Shown: positions 47,028-58,886, counted from the first letter of the stretch. The stretch is DNA of 64,000 bases from Apiospora phragmitis (GCA_038363925.1 JAQQWL010000006.1:848501-912500), one strand, 5' to 3'. Made by a program: numbers and translations. Notes: generated by a model from the sequence alone, not told the origin.

Positions 47028-48540
47028 GTTGCTGATGTAGCGTTTAGCTGTGAGTTGCAGTGGGTAGAATGGAAGTTTGATGAAGGAGATGGTTTTCAGC
47101 AACAAAAATATCGAAGTGAAATCGAGAGTATTTATATCTATGCATTCCCAAAGGTTGGTCTGTGTCATTGGCTTGATAGTCTGCTGTAGTCTCTTTCTGT
47201 CATGAAAGCGACACCAGCACACTCTAGCCGACTGAGCCAGGCCGTCCCCACCGGGCAAAAGGACTATAATGCCAGGTCAGCGTCTTGGATGTCTACTAGA
47301 GCTTGCTACCGACCCTTTACACTTTTTTTCTTTCTGTGAGCCCCTTGCGAAGTGATCATCGGCCCAGCCGAAGAGCTGGAAAGTAGAATGATTAAAGATA
47401 TACGTCATAAAGCGGCAGTATCCCCGGTCCTACCATTGTAGATCCTGTAGAAAAAATAATAACCGCATACGACTGAGAAACTTTAAAGCGGTTGAATCAT
47501 GGGCTATACCACCAAGGATCAAATTTTTGAGCGGTTGGGCCACGGGCTGTGCCAATGTAGATCAGACTCTAATTGAAGTTCAAAACAGAATACCAATAGC
47601 GCTGATAGGAATTGAACCTATCACTATTCATCCTTACTCCTTAGTAGACCTTATCGAACAAGAGGCGCACCCGTAAGCAGCTGAATCGCGGGCTCCACCG
47701 CCGGGATCGACCTTTTGAGCCCCTGGGCCACGGGCTGTGCCGATGTAGATCAGACTATAGGCAGCTGAATCACGGGCTATACCGCCGGGGAACTTATTGA
47801 CCCAGTAATATAATGGAGAGCGGCTCCGGTTTATCTGTCAGATGTCGCGGGGACTAGAGCGTTTGTTTCCCGGCTCGGGGACCATTTGAAGCGCGCCTCT
47901 GGTTCGGTTTCCAAGGTTACTCTATGGAATACGGGCGGCGCTCGTTATAAGCGGTCGGTGATAAGCTCTAGTAGACATCCGAGGGGCTGACTTGACAATA
48001 TAGTCCTTTTGCCCAGTTGGGGCGACCTGGCTCAGTTGGCTAGAGTATATTGATGTAGCGCCGTGACACCCGTGAGCGCGTGGACGATGCTGGTTCTTTT
48101 GGCATATAGGCCGAACGGGACCGTGCATTAGCCTGTTTTAGATTCTGCGGGAGTCAAGAAGCAAAAAATCCATGGGGTTGGGCCAATCGGCGATGCATCC
48201 TCCACGGTCACCCATCCCGACCCCTACACAAAGACGTTTGCTACTATATGATCTGCATGAAGTTCAGCTCTCATCCTAGGCTTGGCATTACCTTTTGGGC
48301 AATGACGCTTTACTAGATTAGTAAACAATCTGTGTGCATAGAGCGGCTTTGTCTCAGTTACGATTATCGCAATTCAATAGAGGCCAATACACATGTTTTG
48401 AGAGCGATATGGCTATGCTAATGGCATTCGACAGTGTATCTAAACTTGGTATATAAGAGTCGTTCAATAATTCGCAAGTCACTGTCCAATGCTTCTGCAA
48501 ACTGCCATGAGACTTGCGACCTATCAATTTCCTTCTCGCG
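47028..48540. other. Degenerate repeat-rich intergenic region
   Basis: It contains diverged repeat copies (47487-47795), a T-arm-like hairpin near 47.6 kb on the minus strand (ATAGG-TTCAATT-CCTAT) and an A-box-like sequence TGGCTCAGTTGGCTAGAG near 48.03 kb. No intact gene seen. It may be remnants of a tRNA-derived or other mobile element. Confidence 0.4.
47487..47795. repeat. Diverged direct repeats, about 80 bp, two and a half copies
   Basis: Copy 1 (47487-47565) and copy 2 (47678-47757) share GGGCCACGGGCTGTGCC and ATGTAGATCAGACT and align end to end. A third partial copy starts at 47761. Copy 1 mostly has T or A where copy 2 has C or G, for example TTGAATCATGGG against CTGAATCGCGGG. Confidence 0.65.
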
Positions 48541-50908
48541 ATGTCTTGGAAGAACCTACTCCTCAGCATTTGCGTCAGCAGCACGTATGCTGACTCGTTA
48601 CCCTTAAGCGGCAGAGATGCCATCAACCTCGACGCCAGCCTGATTACCAGGCAGCCAGCCAAGAGAATCTCTCTTGATGACATTCGCCCGATCACAGACT
48701 CCAATGGCCATCTACGCTGCTGCCCCCTCGGTACCATCAACGATGGTGTTGGCTGTGTTTTCCCACAGTCGAGCGTTTGCCCAGAAAATTCTCGACTGGT
48801 TGGCAATCTCTGCGTACTGAGCACGCCGCCAAAGTGCCCTGAGAACCTAGTGTTCAAGGGGCAAGCCTGTGTGGGAAGTCTTCCACCCGACTGTGGTGCG
48901 GGTTTCAAGTTCAATGGACGTCTTTGCGAGACCGAGACAGATCCAGTTTGTCCCCGAGGCACACTATTCGACGGAGAGAACTGCCGTTCCGATACGCCGG
49001 TCATCTGTCCTCCGGGCCATAAATTGGAGGATCGCCTCTGTGTTTCCACCAGCCCTCCTGGGTGCCCCAACGGTCTCATCCTGCAGGGCGAAAGCTGTGT
49101 CGGCTCTTTACCTCCCTCCTGTCCTCGCGGCACAAGACTGGCTGGTGGAAGCTGCAATGCGGGACCTCCTTCCTGTACCCGGGGCTTTGACTTCAAGGAC
49201 GGAAAGTGTACTTCAACTCAACCTCCTGGTTGCCCACGTGGGTCCCGGTTCGATGGTTCCATCTGTACCTCCGAGGAGCCACCGCATTGTGGCGCGGGCA
49301 GATTCGATGGCAAAATCTGCGTCTCGGACGGAAAGCCCAGTGTCCAAGAGGGTACGAACTCCAAGGAGGATCATGTGTTTTCCACGACGTACCAACCTGT
49401 GGCCGAGGCAGAAAACTCGTGGTAGATGACCAATCTGGTCAATCGACTTGTTGTCCGAGCAGCATGGAGTATGATGGTTTGGAATGCTTTCGAAAGACAG
49501 AAGATCCTGGCAGCTGTCCAGACGGCACGGAATACAACGGCGGCCGTTGTCGAACGAGTCGCACCGTCAACCCAGATTGTCCTCGCAACCATAGACTCGA
49601 CGGAGATTCTTGTGTGACCACGTCCGATCCTAAATGCCCCAACGACGGCATTTATAGGAACGGTGAATGCGTGTTTCCGGGCCCGCCTGGCTGTCCGCGC
49701 GGTTCGACGTTCGATGGTTCGAGATGTATTGTCGAGAGGGGGCCGCAATGCCCAAGAGGCTCCATATTCAACGGGCATGGTTGCACATCCGAAGATCCTC
49801 CCAGCTGTCCTAGAGGTACCACCTATATCGGAGGTGCTTGCGTTTCCAAGAGCCCAGCAAACTGCCCAACTGGGTCTACGCTCATAGGCGACGTTTGTGT
49901 TTATCCCACGCCCCCAAAATGTCCAGGTGAGGCGGGTATCAATAAAGGCAGGTGCATCTCTCCCAGAACCCAGACTGCCCTCGTGGCTCGGTCTTTGACG
50001 GCAAAAATTGCATCGCCAACGACCGACCGACGTGTCCTCGCGGTTCCTCATTCGACGGCAAAGGCTGCGTTGTCCCCCAGCAGCCCGTCTGCGACAGGGG
50101 TTTGACGTTCATTGGCAATGAGTGCGTGTCCGACTCGCCGCCCGATTGCCCAAGAAACACATACTACGACGGAAGCGCCTGCGTGACCAAGGGCGGCCCA
50201 GAATGCGCCAAGGACTGGTCTTTGATGGCAAAACCTGTGTCGCTCCCGATGGCCCTACCTGTCCTCGAGGCACGGTCTACGACGGCACCAAGTGCGTCAG
50301 CGACGCCAAGCCAGACTGCGGAGAAGACATGGATTTTGACGGCGAAGGGTGTGTTTCGAGACGCAAACCCGGTTGCCCCCGTGGAACGGAGCTAAGTGGC
50401 GACGTGTGCATCTCGAACGCCAGACCCGACTGCCCCCGTGGCACGACTCTGAAGGGATCCAAATGCAGATCAACCATCAAAACCTCCCTGCGGTCAGGGG
50501 CTTGTACTGGATCCGAAGGGCGACTGTGTCTCCGCGAAGCAACCCCAATGTGACAAAGGCACGCTCTTCGATGGTGTCAAGTGTGTTATCGGCAAATCCA
50601 GCACTGACTGCTACTCCCTGAATGTATGTCCGCCGATCGGTATGGGCACCGTAACATCTCAGCTACTCGCTTCTCGTAGTGCTGGTGGTCGTGGCGGCGA
50701 TGGCGAAGACGCAGCCACTGATTCACCGTCGCAGGAGGACAGCAATACCGACGATGTCGTTTCCAGCGCTCGTAGTTATCCAAGAGCTAGCACCGATGAG
50801 GAGGTTGGTCTTGGAAGTCCTGCGGATGCGGAACTGGGTGATATCGAGATGCCTGAAGCTGATATCCATGTGCAAGGAGACGGCAGCATCATCCATAACG
50901 ACCTCTAG
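48541..50908 (+). CDS. Secreted cysteine-rich repeat protein (four apparent frameshifts)
   Basis: With four single-base corrections the length is exactly 790 codons. The N-terminus (MSWKNLLLSICVSSTYA) is a signal peptide, followed by a 40-residue propeptide-like region. The body is about 33 tandem units of 20-22 residues of the form P-x-CPRGT-x-FDG-x-x-CV-S, each with two cysteines. The C-terminal 80 residues are acidic, Ser/Asp/Glu-rich and cysteine-free (PSQEDSNTDDVVSS). Frame changes occur at CCC 49336-49338, CCC 49962-49964, GG 50212-50213 (one missing base each) and AAAA 50479-50482 (one extra). Between them the repeat pattern is perfect and free of stops. The repeat resembles the two-Cys modules of apicomplexan oocyst wall proteins; shared ancestry is not claimed. 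An extracellular or wall structural role is inferred. Confidence 0.75.
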
Positions 50909-51643
50909 GGTACTATTCCCATACTCCCAGGTTGTTTGAACAATATTGCAGGGCGGACAGGGGTCACCGCCTTGGTAGGCTACTACTGATCCATCTACCG
51001 GTATATGTATAACACGCCTGGGCTTTCCTCTTTTTTTTTCTCTCCCTTCCTTTAAACCGGTTATCCTTTGTATCAAATAGTCATCCCTTTCCATTAAACA
51101 CCTCATTAAACAGATATTCCGTTCTATTCGTTAGGACTTTACATGTTCTCTCTCTTTTGTTATCTTAGCATAATAATATGTGTCTACTATTACTCTCACT
51201 GTCCCTTCTATGCGGCAAAATAAAAGGATGCTAGTCAAAATACTAAAAGTACGTACGATAGAAACTCCAATCATTACTCCCCATTCGGTAGAGATATATT
51301 AACTGCATGATGCACAGTCTTGCAGGCCTTGGCCAGCGTCTGCATCGCCTCTCTATTGGCTTGTATCTTTGCTCTCCAAACGTGGTGTGACTCGTTTCCA
51401 GGTTTAGCTCGCATCGTTATGGCGATCCCGGCGATTTCGGCGATTAACTCGAAGCTCCTTCCATAAGCGGATGAATAAACTGCCCGGTGGCTGCTTGAAT
51501 GCTAGTTCTTGTAAAGGGTGACTGGTTGACTGGAGATATCCTGTCACCCTGGTTTCCCAACTCCTCCGTCGACATCTTTGCTTCATCTTATACTTAAGAA
51601 ATAGTTCCCTCTTAAAAACCCTTTTTTCTCCGACTTACAAACA
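50909..51643. other. Intergenic
   Basis: 3' flank of the cysteine-rich gene and promoter of the P450 gene. A T/C-rich tract at about 51.03 kb; nothing else seen. Confidence 0.5.
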
Positions 51644-53501
51644 ATGGACGTGAAGATTGCACTCGGATCCGCCTTTGCGACGGAAGTACTACTTCATGTA
51701 TCCCTATTCCGAAGTGGTGAATGGGATACCGGGGCAAACGGACTTATGAGAGTTCCATTTGTACTTATGGCTATCATGAGCGTTGCCTTGGCCTGGTTGA
51801 GACCGGCAGACCCCATCCTTCAGTCATGGGGCTATGCTTGTCAACTGGAAGCTGCCTTGCTGGGCGGCGTCCTCGTCAGCATGCTGGTTTACCGAGCCTG
51901 TTTCCACAGGCTTCGATACTTCCCTGGCCCCTTTGCGGCCCGTTTGTCTAGCTTGTATATGACAAAGCATGCCGTGAGAAAAATGCAACCATATCACGAA
52001 ATCAAGAAGATGCACGAGCGGTATGGTGATTTCGTCCGAATCGGTCCCATGGAGCTTTCCATCACCGAGCCCGCGGCATTCCGCGACATCTACGCGAATA
52101 GTTCACCCTGCGAGAAGGGCCCCCTGTACAGCCAAGGCCGTCCCTCGGAAACAGTGCTGGATGCTCGTTCGCGGAAAAAACACGCCCCTAAAAGGAAGTT
52201 GTGGGATTACGCCTTCACTACCCAAGGTAGGTTGTGCTGCTAACATTCTGCGATACGATATACACCTTTATTGACAATAGCATCCACAGCCCTTAATGAC
52301 TATGAGGACCGAGTCGGACGATACACTGACCAACTTCTGGGGAGAATCGAAGAATATGAAGGGGCGACGTTCGACATCACACGGTGGTTCAGCTTCTACA
52401 CCTTTGATGTGATGGGCGAGCTGGCTTTTGGTAAAAGCTTCAGACAGCTGGAGGACAACGTTGAGCACTATATGTTACAGATATCCCATGAAGCTCAGCG
52501 CATGGCCGGCGGAGTGTTCTTATACCAACCATGGTTCATCGCAACCTTCAGGACAACGCCCATCCTGAACTGGGGATGGTTGAAATTGCAGAAATGGTCG
52601 AATGGACAAATCGAAAACCGGCTAGCGAACGAGCCAAAAGTACCTGACATATTCCACTGGGTCAGTTCGGAGTATCGGCTCAACCCAAGGCCCTCGGTTC
52701 GTAAAACTTTCATGCGGATGCGAAGATTGTGTTACTGACACTCAAGCAGTCGCTAGATAAGCTGAACCTACTGGCAGAAATCAGACTCATTGTGATTGCT
52801 GGAAGCGACACGACGGCTATCGCGCTCATTGGGCTCTTCTACCATCTCGTGAAGGCACCCGAGGTTGCAGAGAGGCTGCGCGGCGAGATCGACGAGCTTG
52901 CGGCGCAAGGTGATCAGGCGCTGACGAAGAACACGTCGCTGGCCAAGCTCAGATACCTGCAGGCGTGCATCGACGAGTCACTTCGCTTGTTTCCCGTCGT
53001 CCCCACTCGGCTGCAGCGCATGACACCGCCCCAGGGAGTTCAGATCGGAAGCCGTTGGGTGCCTGGCAACACTGCTGTCATCGCACCCTCATGGATCCTA
53101 AGTTGAGGTAAGCAACAGGTCCCCATGCGGTTCTCTCCACCGCCACGAGAAGCATAATTAGCTTGGTGCTAAACATTTTACTCTCTGCCTATAGACCCTC
53201 GCTGCTTCGCCCGCCTGGCGAGTTCATCCCGGAACGATGGACGACGGAACCCGACCTCGTCCTCGACGCGTCCGCCTACGCGCCCTTCTCGATCGGCCGC
53301 ACGTCGTGCGCGGGCAAACAGCTAGCTCTCATTGAGCTTCGCCGGACCGTCGCCCTCATCTTGCATCGCTACGACTTTGCTCTGGCCCCCAAACAGCAGA
53401 TCGAGGACTTCGAGCGCGGACTCGAGGACCATTTCACCCTGAACCCGCCCGAGTTCAAGCTCGTATTCAAAGCAAGGGCAGCTCCATCCCGAATTGACTG
53501 A
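51644..53501 (+). CDS. Cytochrome P450 monooxygenase (stop codon and frameshift)
   Basis: Exons 51644-52226, 52281-52696, 52750-53107 and 53195-53501, about 554 residues. N-terminal spans (about 12-30, 40-55 and LLGGVLVSMLVYRACF) anchor it in the ER, followed by the proline hinge YFPGPFAARLS. The I-helix is IVIAGSDTTAIAL, the K-helix DESLRLFP supplies ExxR, and PERW follows. The haem loop FSIGRTSCAGKQLA has the Cys ligand in FxxGRxxCxG. Between ExxR and PERW there are two defects. One is an in-frame TGA at 53104-53106, just before the third intron, where CGA would be one transition away. The other is a one-base frame step near 53210-53215 (one missing C), splitting DPRCFAR from PGEFIPERW. The donor of intron 2 (GTTCGT) is weak. 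If not sequence errors, the protein ends before the haem loop. Substrate unknown. Confidence 0.78.
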
Positions 53502-54464
53502 TGAGCTGGCTGTCTGTTGGTGAAGCGCAAGCTGGAGTTACTGATTCTTTGGGCATTGTTGCGTGGACAAGGGCTACTCGGCGAGAGAGCAGTATGCTTC
53601 TTAGTATGATGCGAAAAGGGATGGAGAAGGATCTGGCAATTACGAACGTTCGTGGATTGTGTGAAGCACCATGCCTGGAATCTATATGCCGCTGTACTTT
53701 TCGCGTTATCATATATATGGCTTCGTAAAGTGATTCATACAACACAGTGCCAATTGCAGCTCGGCGGAGTCGCGACCATGGGCCCCTTCGAAGCCGCTAA
53801 TGTGGTGTTGCGAGTCAGCTGCTTCACAGCACTTGCGGACGCATCACCATACAAAGGGTTACCGATAAGCAAAGACGCCCAATTGGGAGAGCTTTGCAGG
53901 ACGCAGCATGTTGTGCGACACCGGAACCAGTTGATCTTGCATTCGCCGTGGGCGAATGAGGGTTGCATAGGTATGGAAACCTCGCAAAGAATTGGTCGTG
54001 GAATCCCGGGGAGTGGGCAATGCGGGGAAGGTCCGTTTGGATGGTATTTCTGCTATACCCGGTACGCACCGAAGGAAGCATGTTCACTGGAGAGTACTTG
54101 GAGCCAAAGATGATACAAACCCTATAAGCAATCGTGAACCAGCCAGTTCCTCTTTCGTGCAACCTTCTCTGAACCGGTTTGCTCGCCAGCACTTGTGGTC
54201 GCCGTAGGCGGAGCCGGAGCAACTCCCGGAGCATCTCCCTGGGGGGCTCCAACAAATATGGAATAGGCGTTCCTTGCTGCATATTGGATGCGGACACGGG
54301 GCCGCTAAAAGGGCAGGGCGAAAGTAGCAACCCCAACTTCGTATAAAAGAAGCCTGGTCACCCGCTTGACAGTTACGGCTGACCTGAGCGAGGAGTTTGG
54401 CATTTACAACCAGTGTCCCTCCACACGAACAGAGCATTGCCCAAACCCCGCCTCGGACGACAAC
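53502..54464. other. Intergenic
   Basis: P450 3' flank and nitrilase promoter. Long minus-strand frames here have no recognisable protein features. Confidence 0.5.
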
Positions 54465-55639
54465 ATGGCCGATTCCAAGAAGACGCCGCTGCGCGTTGCC
54501 GTCACACAAGCCGAGCCCGTATGGCTCGACTTGGACGCCACCGTAGACAAGACATGCGTGCTCATTGCCGAAGCGGCTTCGAATGGTGCCCGCCTCGTGT
54601 CGTTTCCCGAGTGCTGGATCCCCGGCTACCCGCGTGGATATGGTGAGACCCGCCAGCTCTTTCATAGATTCACCCTTCCCTTGAAAATGACGAAAAGTGT
54701 GCGCGCGCCGGGAACTCAGTAGTAAATGCAGTGACTAACACATGGCCGCCCTCCAACTCAAGGGACCGGCCCGTAGACCCGGAGATGATCGTGGCCTACA
54801 CCCGGAACTCGCTGCCGCTCGCGTCGGCGCAGATGGACCGCATCCGCAGCTGCGCGGCGCAGCACCAGATCGTCGTGGTCCTGGGCTTCAGCGAGAGCCG
54901 GCACGACGCGTCGCTCTACATCTCGCAGGCCGTCGTCGACGCCGACGGCGAGCTCCGCGCCGCCCGGTCCAAGATCAAGGCCACCCACATGGAGCGCACC
55001 GTGTTCGGCGACGCGTCGGCCGAGTGCCTCGCCGGCGTGGCCGAGACGTCCGTCGGCCGCGTCGGCGCGCTCGCCTGCTGGGAGCACTGCCAGCCCCTGC
55101 TCAAGTACCACATGTATTCGCAGCGGGAGCAGATCCACGTGGCGGCGTGGCCGCCGGTCTATACGCACCAGGGCCCGGAGTTGTGGTCCATGTCGCGCGA
55201 AGGTAACCTACCTCCCCCAGATCGCATGCATTTTCGAGTACACATCAGGTCGCTCTACAGTTTCGGCTAATACGGCTGGCTGACATATGCAAAAACAGGC
55301 GTGGAAAACATGTCGAGAATGTATGCCGTCGAGTCGCAGTCTTTCGTGCTGCACACCGCGACCATACTGGGCCCGGCCGGAATCGAGCGGATGAAGACGC
55401 AGAACAGCATGATGATGGCGACGCCCGGCGGCGGCTGCTCGGCTGTGTTTGGGCCCGATGGTCGAAAACTCACGACGGATATCCCTGCAGGGGAAGAGGG
55501 TATCGTCTACGCAGATCTGGACTTCGACGAGATCATCAAGGCAAAGTCGTTCCTCGATCTCTGTGGGCATTATAGCAGGCCCGACCTGCTGTGGCTGGGC
55601 GTTGATAAGGACATGAAGACGGTTGTGAGGGAGAAATGA
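54465..55639 (+). CDS. Nitrilase (carbon-nitrogen hydrolase; apparent frameshift)
   Basis: Exons 54465-54642, 54763-55202 and 55299-55639; with one added base 319 residues, normal for the family. The catalytic triad is visible: Glu in [14 protein letters not shown], Lys in [14 protein letters not shown] and the nucleophile Cys in [14 protein letters not shown]. The C-terminus has [20 protein letters not shown], typical of nitrilases, which convert nitriles to acids and ammonia in the cytosol; cyanide hydratases belong to the same branch. The frame breaks at CCC 54629-54631: one more C gives PGYPAWIW leading through the first intron to [16 protein letters not shown]. It follows the P450 on the same strand at 960 bp. 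Co-function in aldoxime or nitrile turnover is conceivable but unproven. Confidence 0.87.
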
Positions 55640-56899
55640 TCCAACCCTTCACTGGATGGGCTAGGGTTACACACTCTCTCCTCCCATTTGTCTATTCCTC
55701 AGAAGATATCCAGCGCAATTAAGCTTTATGTGTCTTGTCAGGACAGAATGAACAGAGTGGCCCCGACAAGATCTACGAGCTAGCTACCCCTATGTCAGAG
55801 CTGCCGAAAGTTAAATAGGGGTAGCTCGTATTCTTTAAGGGTAATATTTGGCCCGGCCCGACCACACTGGCGCGACCAGTAGGTACATCGCTTTGGTCAA
55901 GCCCCGCCGTTCCCATATCCCTGGTCACCTCGGAACGCTGCTCCTTCCCGTGACAATTCAATCAACGATTTGCTTGAAGCAATATTTCTATTTCTGCGTC
56001 AGTCTTCGGGCCACCTGTGCAACGCAAGGGGTAACCCTGGTTGGCTTTTGCTCTCCCTCATGTTAACTCATGTTAAAAATGATCACAGCTATGGTCGGGC
56101 CCCCAAGGACAGGTGCAAAAAACTGGCTGGTCCACGAATGTTGCGGCCTGCTTAGAGAGAGGTCTTGCGACCCATTTGCGAATTATGCCAGTATCTACAA
56201 GTACGATCCTGACATTATAAATGTACATCTTCTATGTAAGTTGTGTAGCAGGCAGACGTCGCCCAAATTGCGCCGCCTGCCAGCACATGTCGCCCGAACG
56301 CCCGGGGCATCCTCTGGCAGTCTAGTAATAAGTTACAGGCCAAGGTAACCAACCTGCAGCGCCCTGTGCAGAAGGTGAACTGACGCCCATCTAGTTGACT
56401 CAAAATTACTCATTACTACCTCGCAGCTGACAACTCTCTCGCAATATAGCCTCATTCTTTCATACGTATCTGGTCCAAGGAAATAGATAGTGAGAGGTCT
56501 TTTCACTCTGGCAAAAGCTGATTGCGCGTGATGAGATGCAATGGAAAGCGGCGATCTCCATCGTCGCAAACAGCCAAGAGCAGCCAGGATGTGGGGTTGC
56601 TCGATGCAGGACTTTCAAAGGGGAAAGCACTAAAATCAAACCTTACCGCGGGGTCGTCAAAAAAATGAGGGCGCTTCAGTCACAGCTCGACCCCACTAAA
56701 ATTTCCTCGAACACTGTTTGGTAGTGATTCATGCGAATATTTGCCTGATCAGGTCGGCGCATCGAAAACAAAACCTCTGGACAATCAACATATCGCATTC
56801 TACGTAAACCATACAACTTGGTTTCTCTTTTCTCCCTCATAGGAAAAACCAAGCCTTCTGGCATTTCTGTATCTGCTTCATAGCAGAACTACCGCAAAC
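55640..56899. other. Intergenic
   Basis: Contains the inverted repeat at 55.8 kb and the promoter of the phosphoribosyltransferase gene. No further gene seen. Confidence 0.5.
55774..55830. repeat. Inverted repeat with 4-base insertion in one arm
   Basis: The left arm (55774-55793) reads TACGAGCTAGCTACCCCTAT. The right arm (55815-55830) is the exact reverse complement of the same sequence without the four bases TAGC. Loop 21 bases. It lies 135 bases past the nitrilase stop, so it may act as a transcript-end hairpin or be a MITE remnant. Confidence 0.75.
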
Positions 56900-57806
56900 A
56901 TGGTCGAGAAAGTTTACGTAACCTACAATGATGTGAGTGCCCTCTCATCTCTGCCCCGCATCCTCCCGCACAGCGAGGTGGTGTGTCGCGCGCGTCGTCG
57001 TGTGCGGCCATCCCACGCTCTTCGAGTCGTACAATTTTCCTCAAACCCCCGGCAGCTTGATAACTGACAAGACGATGCCTTATTCCAGGTCCACAAGCTA
57101 TGCCAGGAGGCGGCCGTCCAGATCCTGAAGGACTTCCAGCCGAACCTCATGATCGCCATCGGCGGCGGCGGCTACGTCCCCGCCCGCATCCTCCGCTCCT
57201 TCCTGAAGCAGCCCGGCAGCCCCAACATCCCCATCCAGGCCATCGGCCTGTCGCTCTACGAGCAGCTCCCCGAGACCCACCCCGCGAGCGGCACCACCAC
57301 CCCCGGCGCCGTCGAGCAGATCGGCCACAAGGTCACGCGCACCCAGTGGCTGGACCTCACCAGCCTGGGCGGCATGGAGAACCTGGTCGGCAAGCGCATC
57401 CTGATCGTGGACGAGGTCGACGACACCCGGACGACGCTCGAGTACGCCGTCAAGGAGCTGGAGAAGGACGTCGAGCAGGTGCGCCAGCGACTGGGCCTGA
57501 ACGAAGAGACCCAATTCGGCATCTTCGTCTTACATGTAAGTTTCAACTCTTTCAGCAGTAGCAGAAGACGGCCTATTCAGACCGCTGTTTTCTTGTGGAG
57601 CCTTCTTCTCACACCTTACTTACACCCAAACAGAACAAGGACAAGCCGAAGAAGGGCACCCTGCCCGCGCACATTACCACCAAGGAACGATACGTCGCTG
57701 CCCGAACCGTCGGCGATATCTGGATCTGCTACCCTGGGAGGCCACAGACATCGAAGAGCACGACGAAGCCGCTAGACAACAGCAGAACAAGTCAAGTAAC
57801 GCTTAA
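56900..57806 (+). CDS. xpt1: Xanthine/hypoxanthine-type phosphoribosyltransferase (apparent frameshift)
   Basis: Exons 56900-56932, 57089-57535 and from 57634 give 217 residues with one added base. The order MVEKVYVTYND, VHKLCQEAAVQILKDFQPNL, MIAIGGGGYVPARILRSFLK matches the yeast Xpt1 family. The PRPP-binding loop is ILIVDEVDDTRTTLEYAV. The last exon contains THITTKER-type sequence (PAHITTKERYVAARTVGDIW) and then ICYP. At CCC 57732-57734 one more C gives the conserved YPWE ending and a stop at 57804-57806; as written the frame runs to 57816 with unrelated residues. The enzyme salvages xanthine (and hypoxanthine or guanine) to nucleotides with PRPP in the cytosol. All catalytic residues precede the break. 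Confidence 0.88.
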
Positions 57807-58886
57807 AGCTAAATAAATGCTCGGAAGCTCTTGATGCCTCTACGCTACGCTCGCAAACGATTTTACGATATAGACTATAGACGATGAAAGTTCCAGTAAA
57901 AGGATCTCAACACGCTTGATACAACTGTGACCCTTCGTTTTAATCATGAAAGCTGCCAGGCTGTAAGTACGTATCCCAATGTCGTCTTCAAGTGCAAAGC
58001 TACCGGGTCTCTTCTCTTGCCCATGTACACCCATGGAACTTCAAAACATGTTTCGCCTTGGTCAGGAAAGACAGGTCAGACATAGTTCTCTCCGGTAAGT
58101 CCACGTATTATTGCAATTGTGATATGTAAGTTGGATCTCAGGGTCAACAGCGGGTAATAGATTCGGTTATGCAAGCAGGACCACTGTCCTGCCGATCAAT
58201 CCCAACAGCTTGGTTGCAGTGCCATGCCGCCGCTATAAAGAAAAATCATCATCCTACATAAGAACGATGTATGATTACAGCCGCAGCACTTTCAAATGTA
58301 TATGCAATGGCAAGTCGGTACTTCCGACATCGACACCCGCTTTAGATTGCCTACTATATACTCGTTCGTCAAATATCCCCTTCACCTTACCATGAACAGA
58401 GCTAACAAGCTGAATTGACGGACACGCGCACGCGTGCGTTGTCCTTATGTACCGTGGCATCGTGGGTAAGTTTAGAATTGTATCACTAAAGTGATGCTGT
58501 TTTTCATCCCTGGTTCTCTGGAATCGGTGGGATCGTCGCCGAACAGAAATGGGGGAGGGGATAGCAACGTCAAACCAATATATTTCCTTTCGCGGGAACA
58601 TACAGACTAGAGCTAATCCATCCATAGATGGGGGAAGCCCATAGGTTCAGTTTCCAAATCAAGCACCTTATACATCATGATTGCACATACTCGTACTCCG
58701 CTAAGACAGGATATCACTGTGGGGACGTTGTATTTCATCATATGCATTAAACACTGGCTTAGTACAGTGTATTTAGCGAGCCACGACTATTTGAAGCGCT
58801 CGTCCAATTCTTAGTAGACGGCACTGTCATGGAAAGCTGCTCGCCTGCAGGTCTATGTCTTCCAGCAAGCTGGCGGCGGGCCGGTT
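57807..58886. other. Convergent intergenic region
   Basis: 3' flanks of the phosphoribosyltransferase and kelch genes. No gene seen in over 1 kb. Confidence 0.5.

Noticed and set aside
47595..47680. A possible mitochondrial-type tRNA on the minus strand.
   Set aside because: Only the T arm folds well (ATAGG-TTCAATT-CCTAT). Acceptor and anticodon stems do not close, so it is at most a relic.
48541..50908. Idea that the cysteine-rich gene is a pseudogene because it changes frame four times.
   Set aside because: There are no stop codons within the good frame of each segment, the repeat period is kept across every break, and the total is exactly 790 codons. The same kind of break occurs in housekeeping genes here.
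53824..54336. A 170-codon minus-strand frame between the P450 and nitrilase genes.
   Set aside because: No family features and no codon preference. It overlaps the likely nitrilase promoter.
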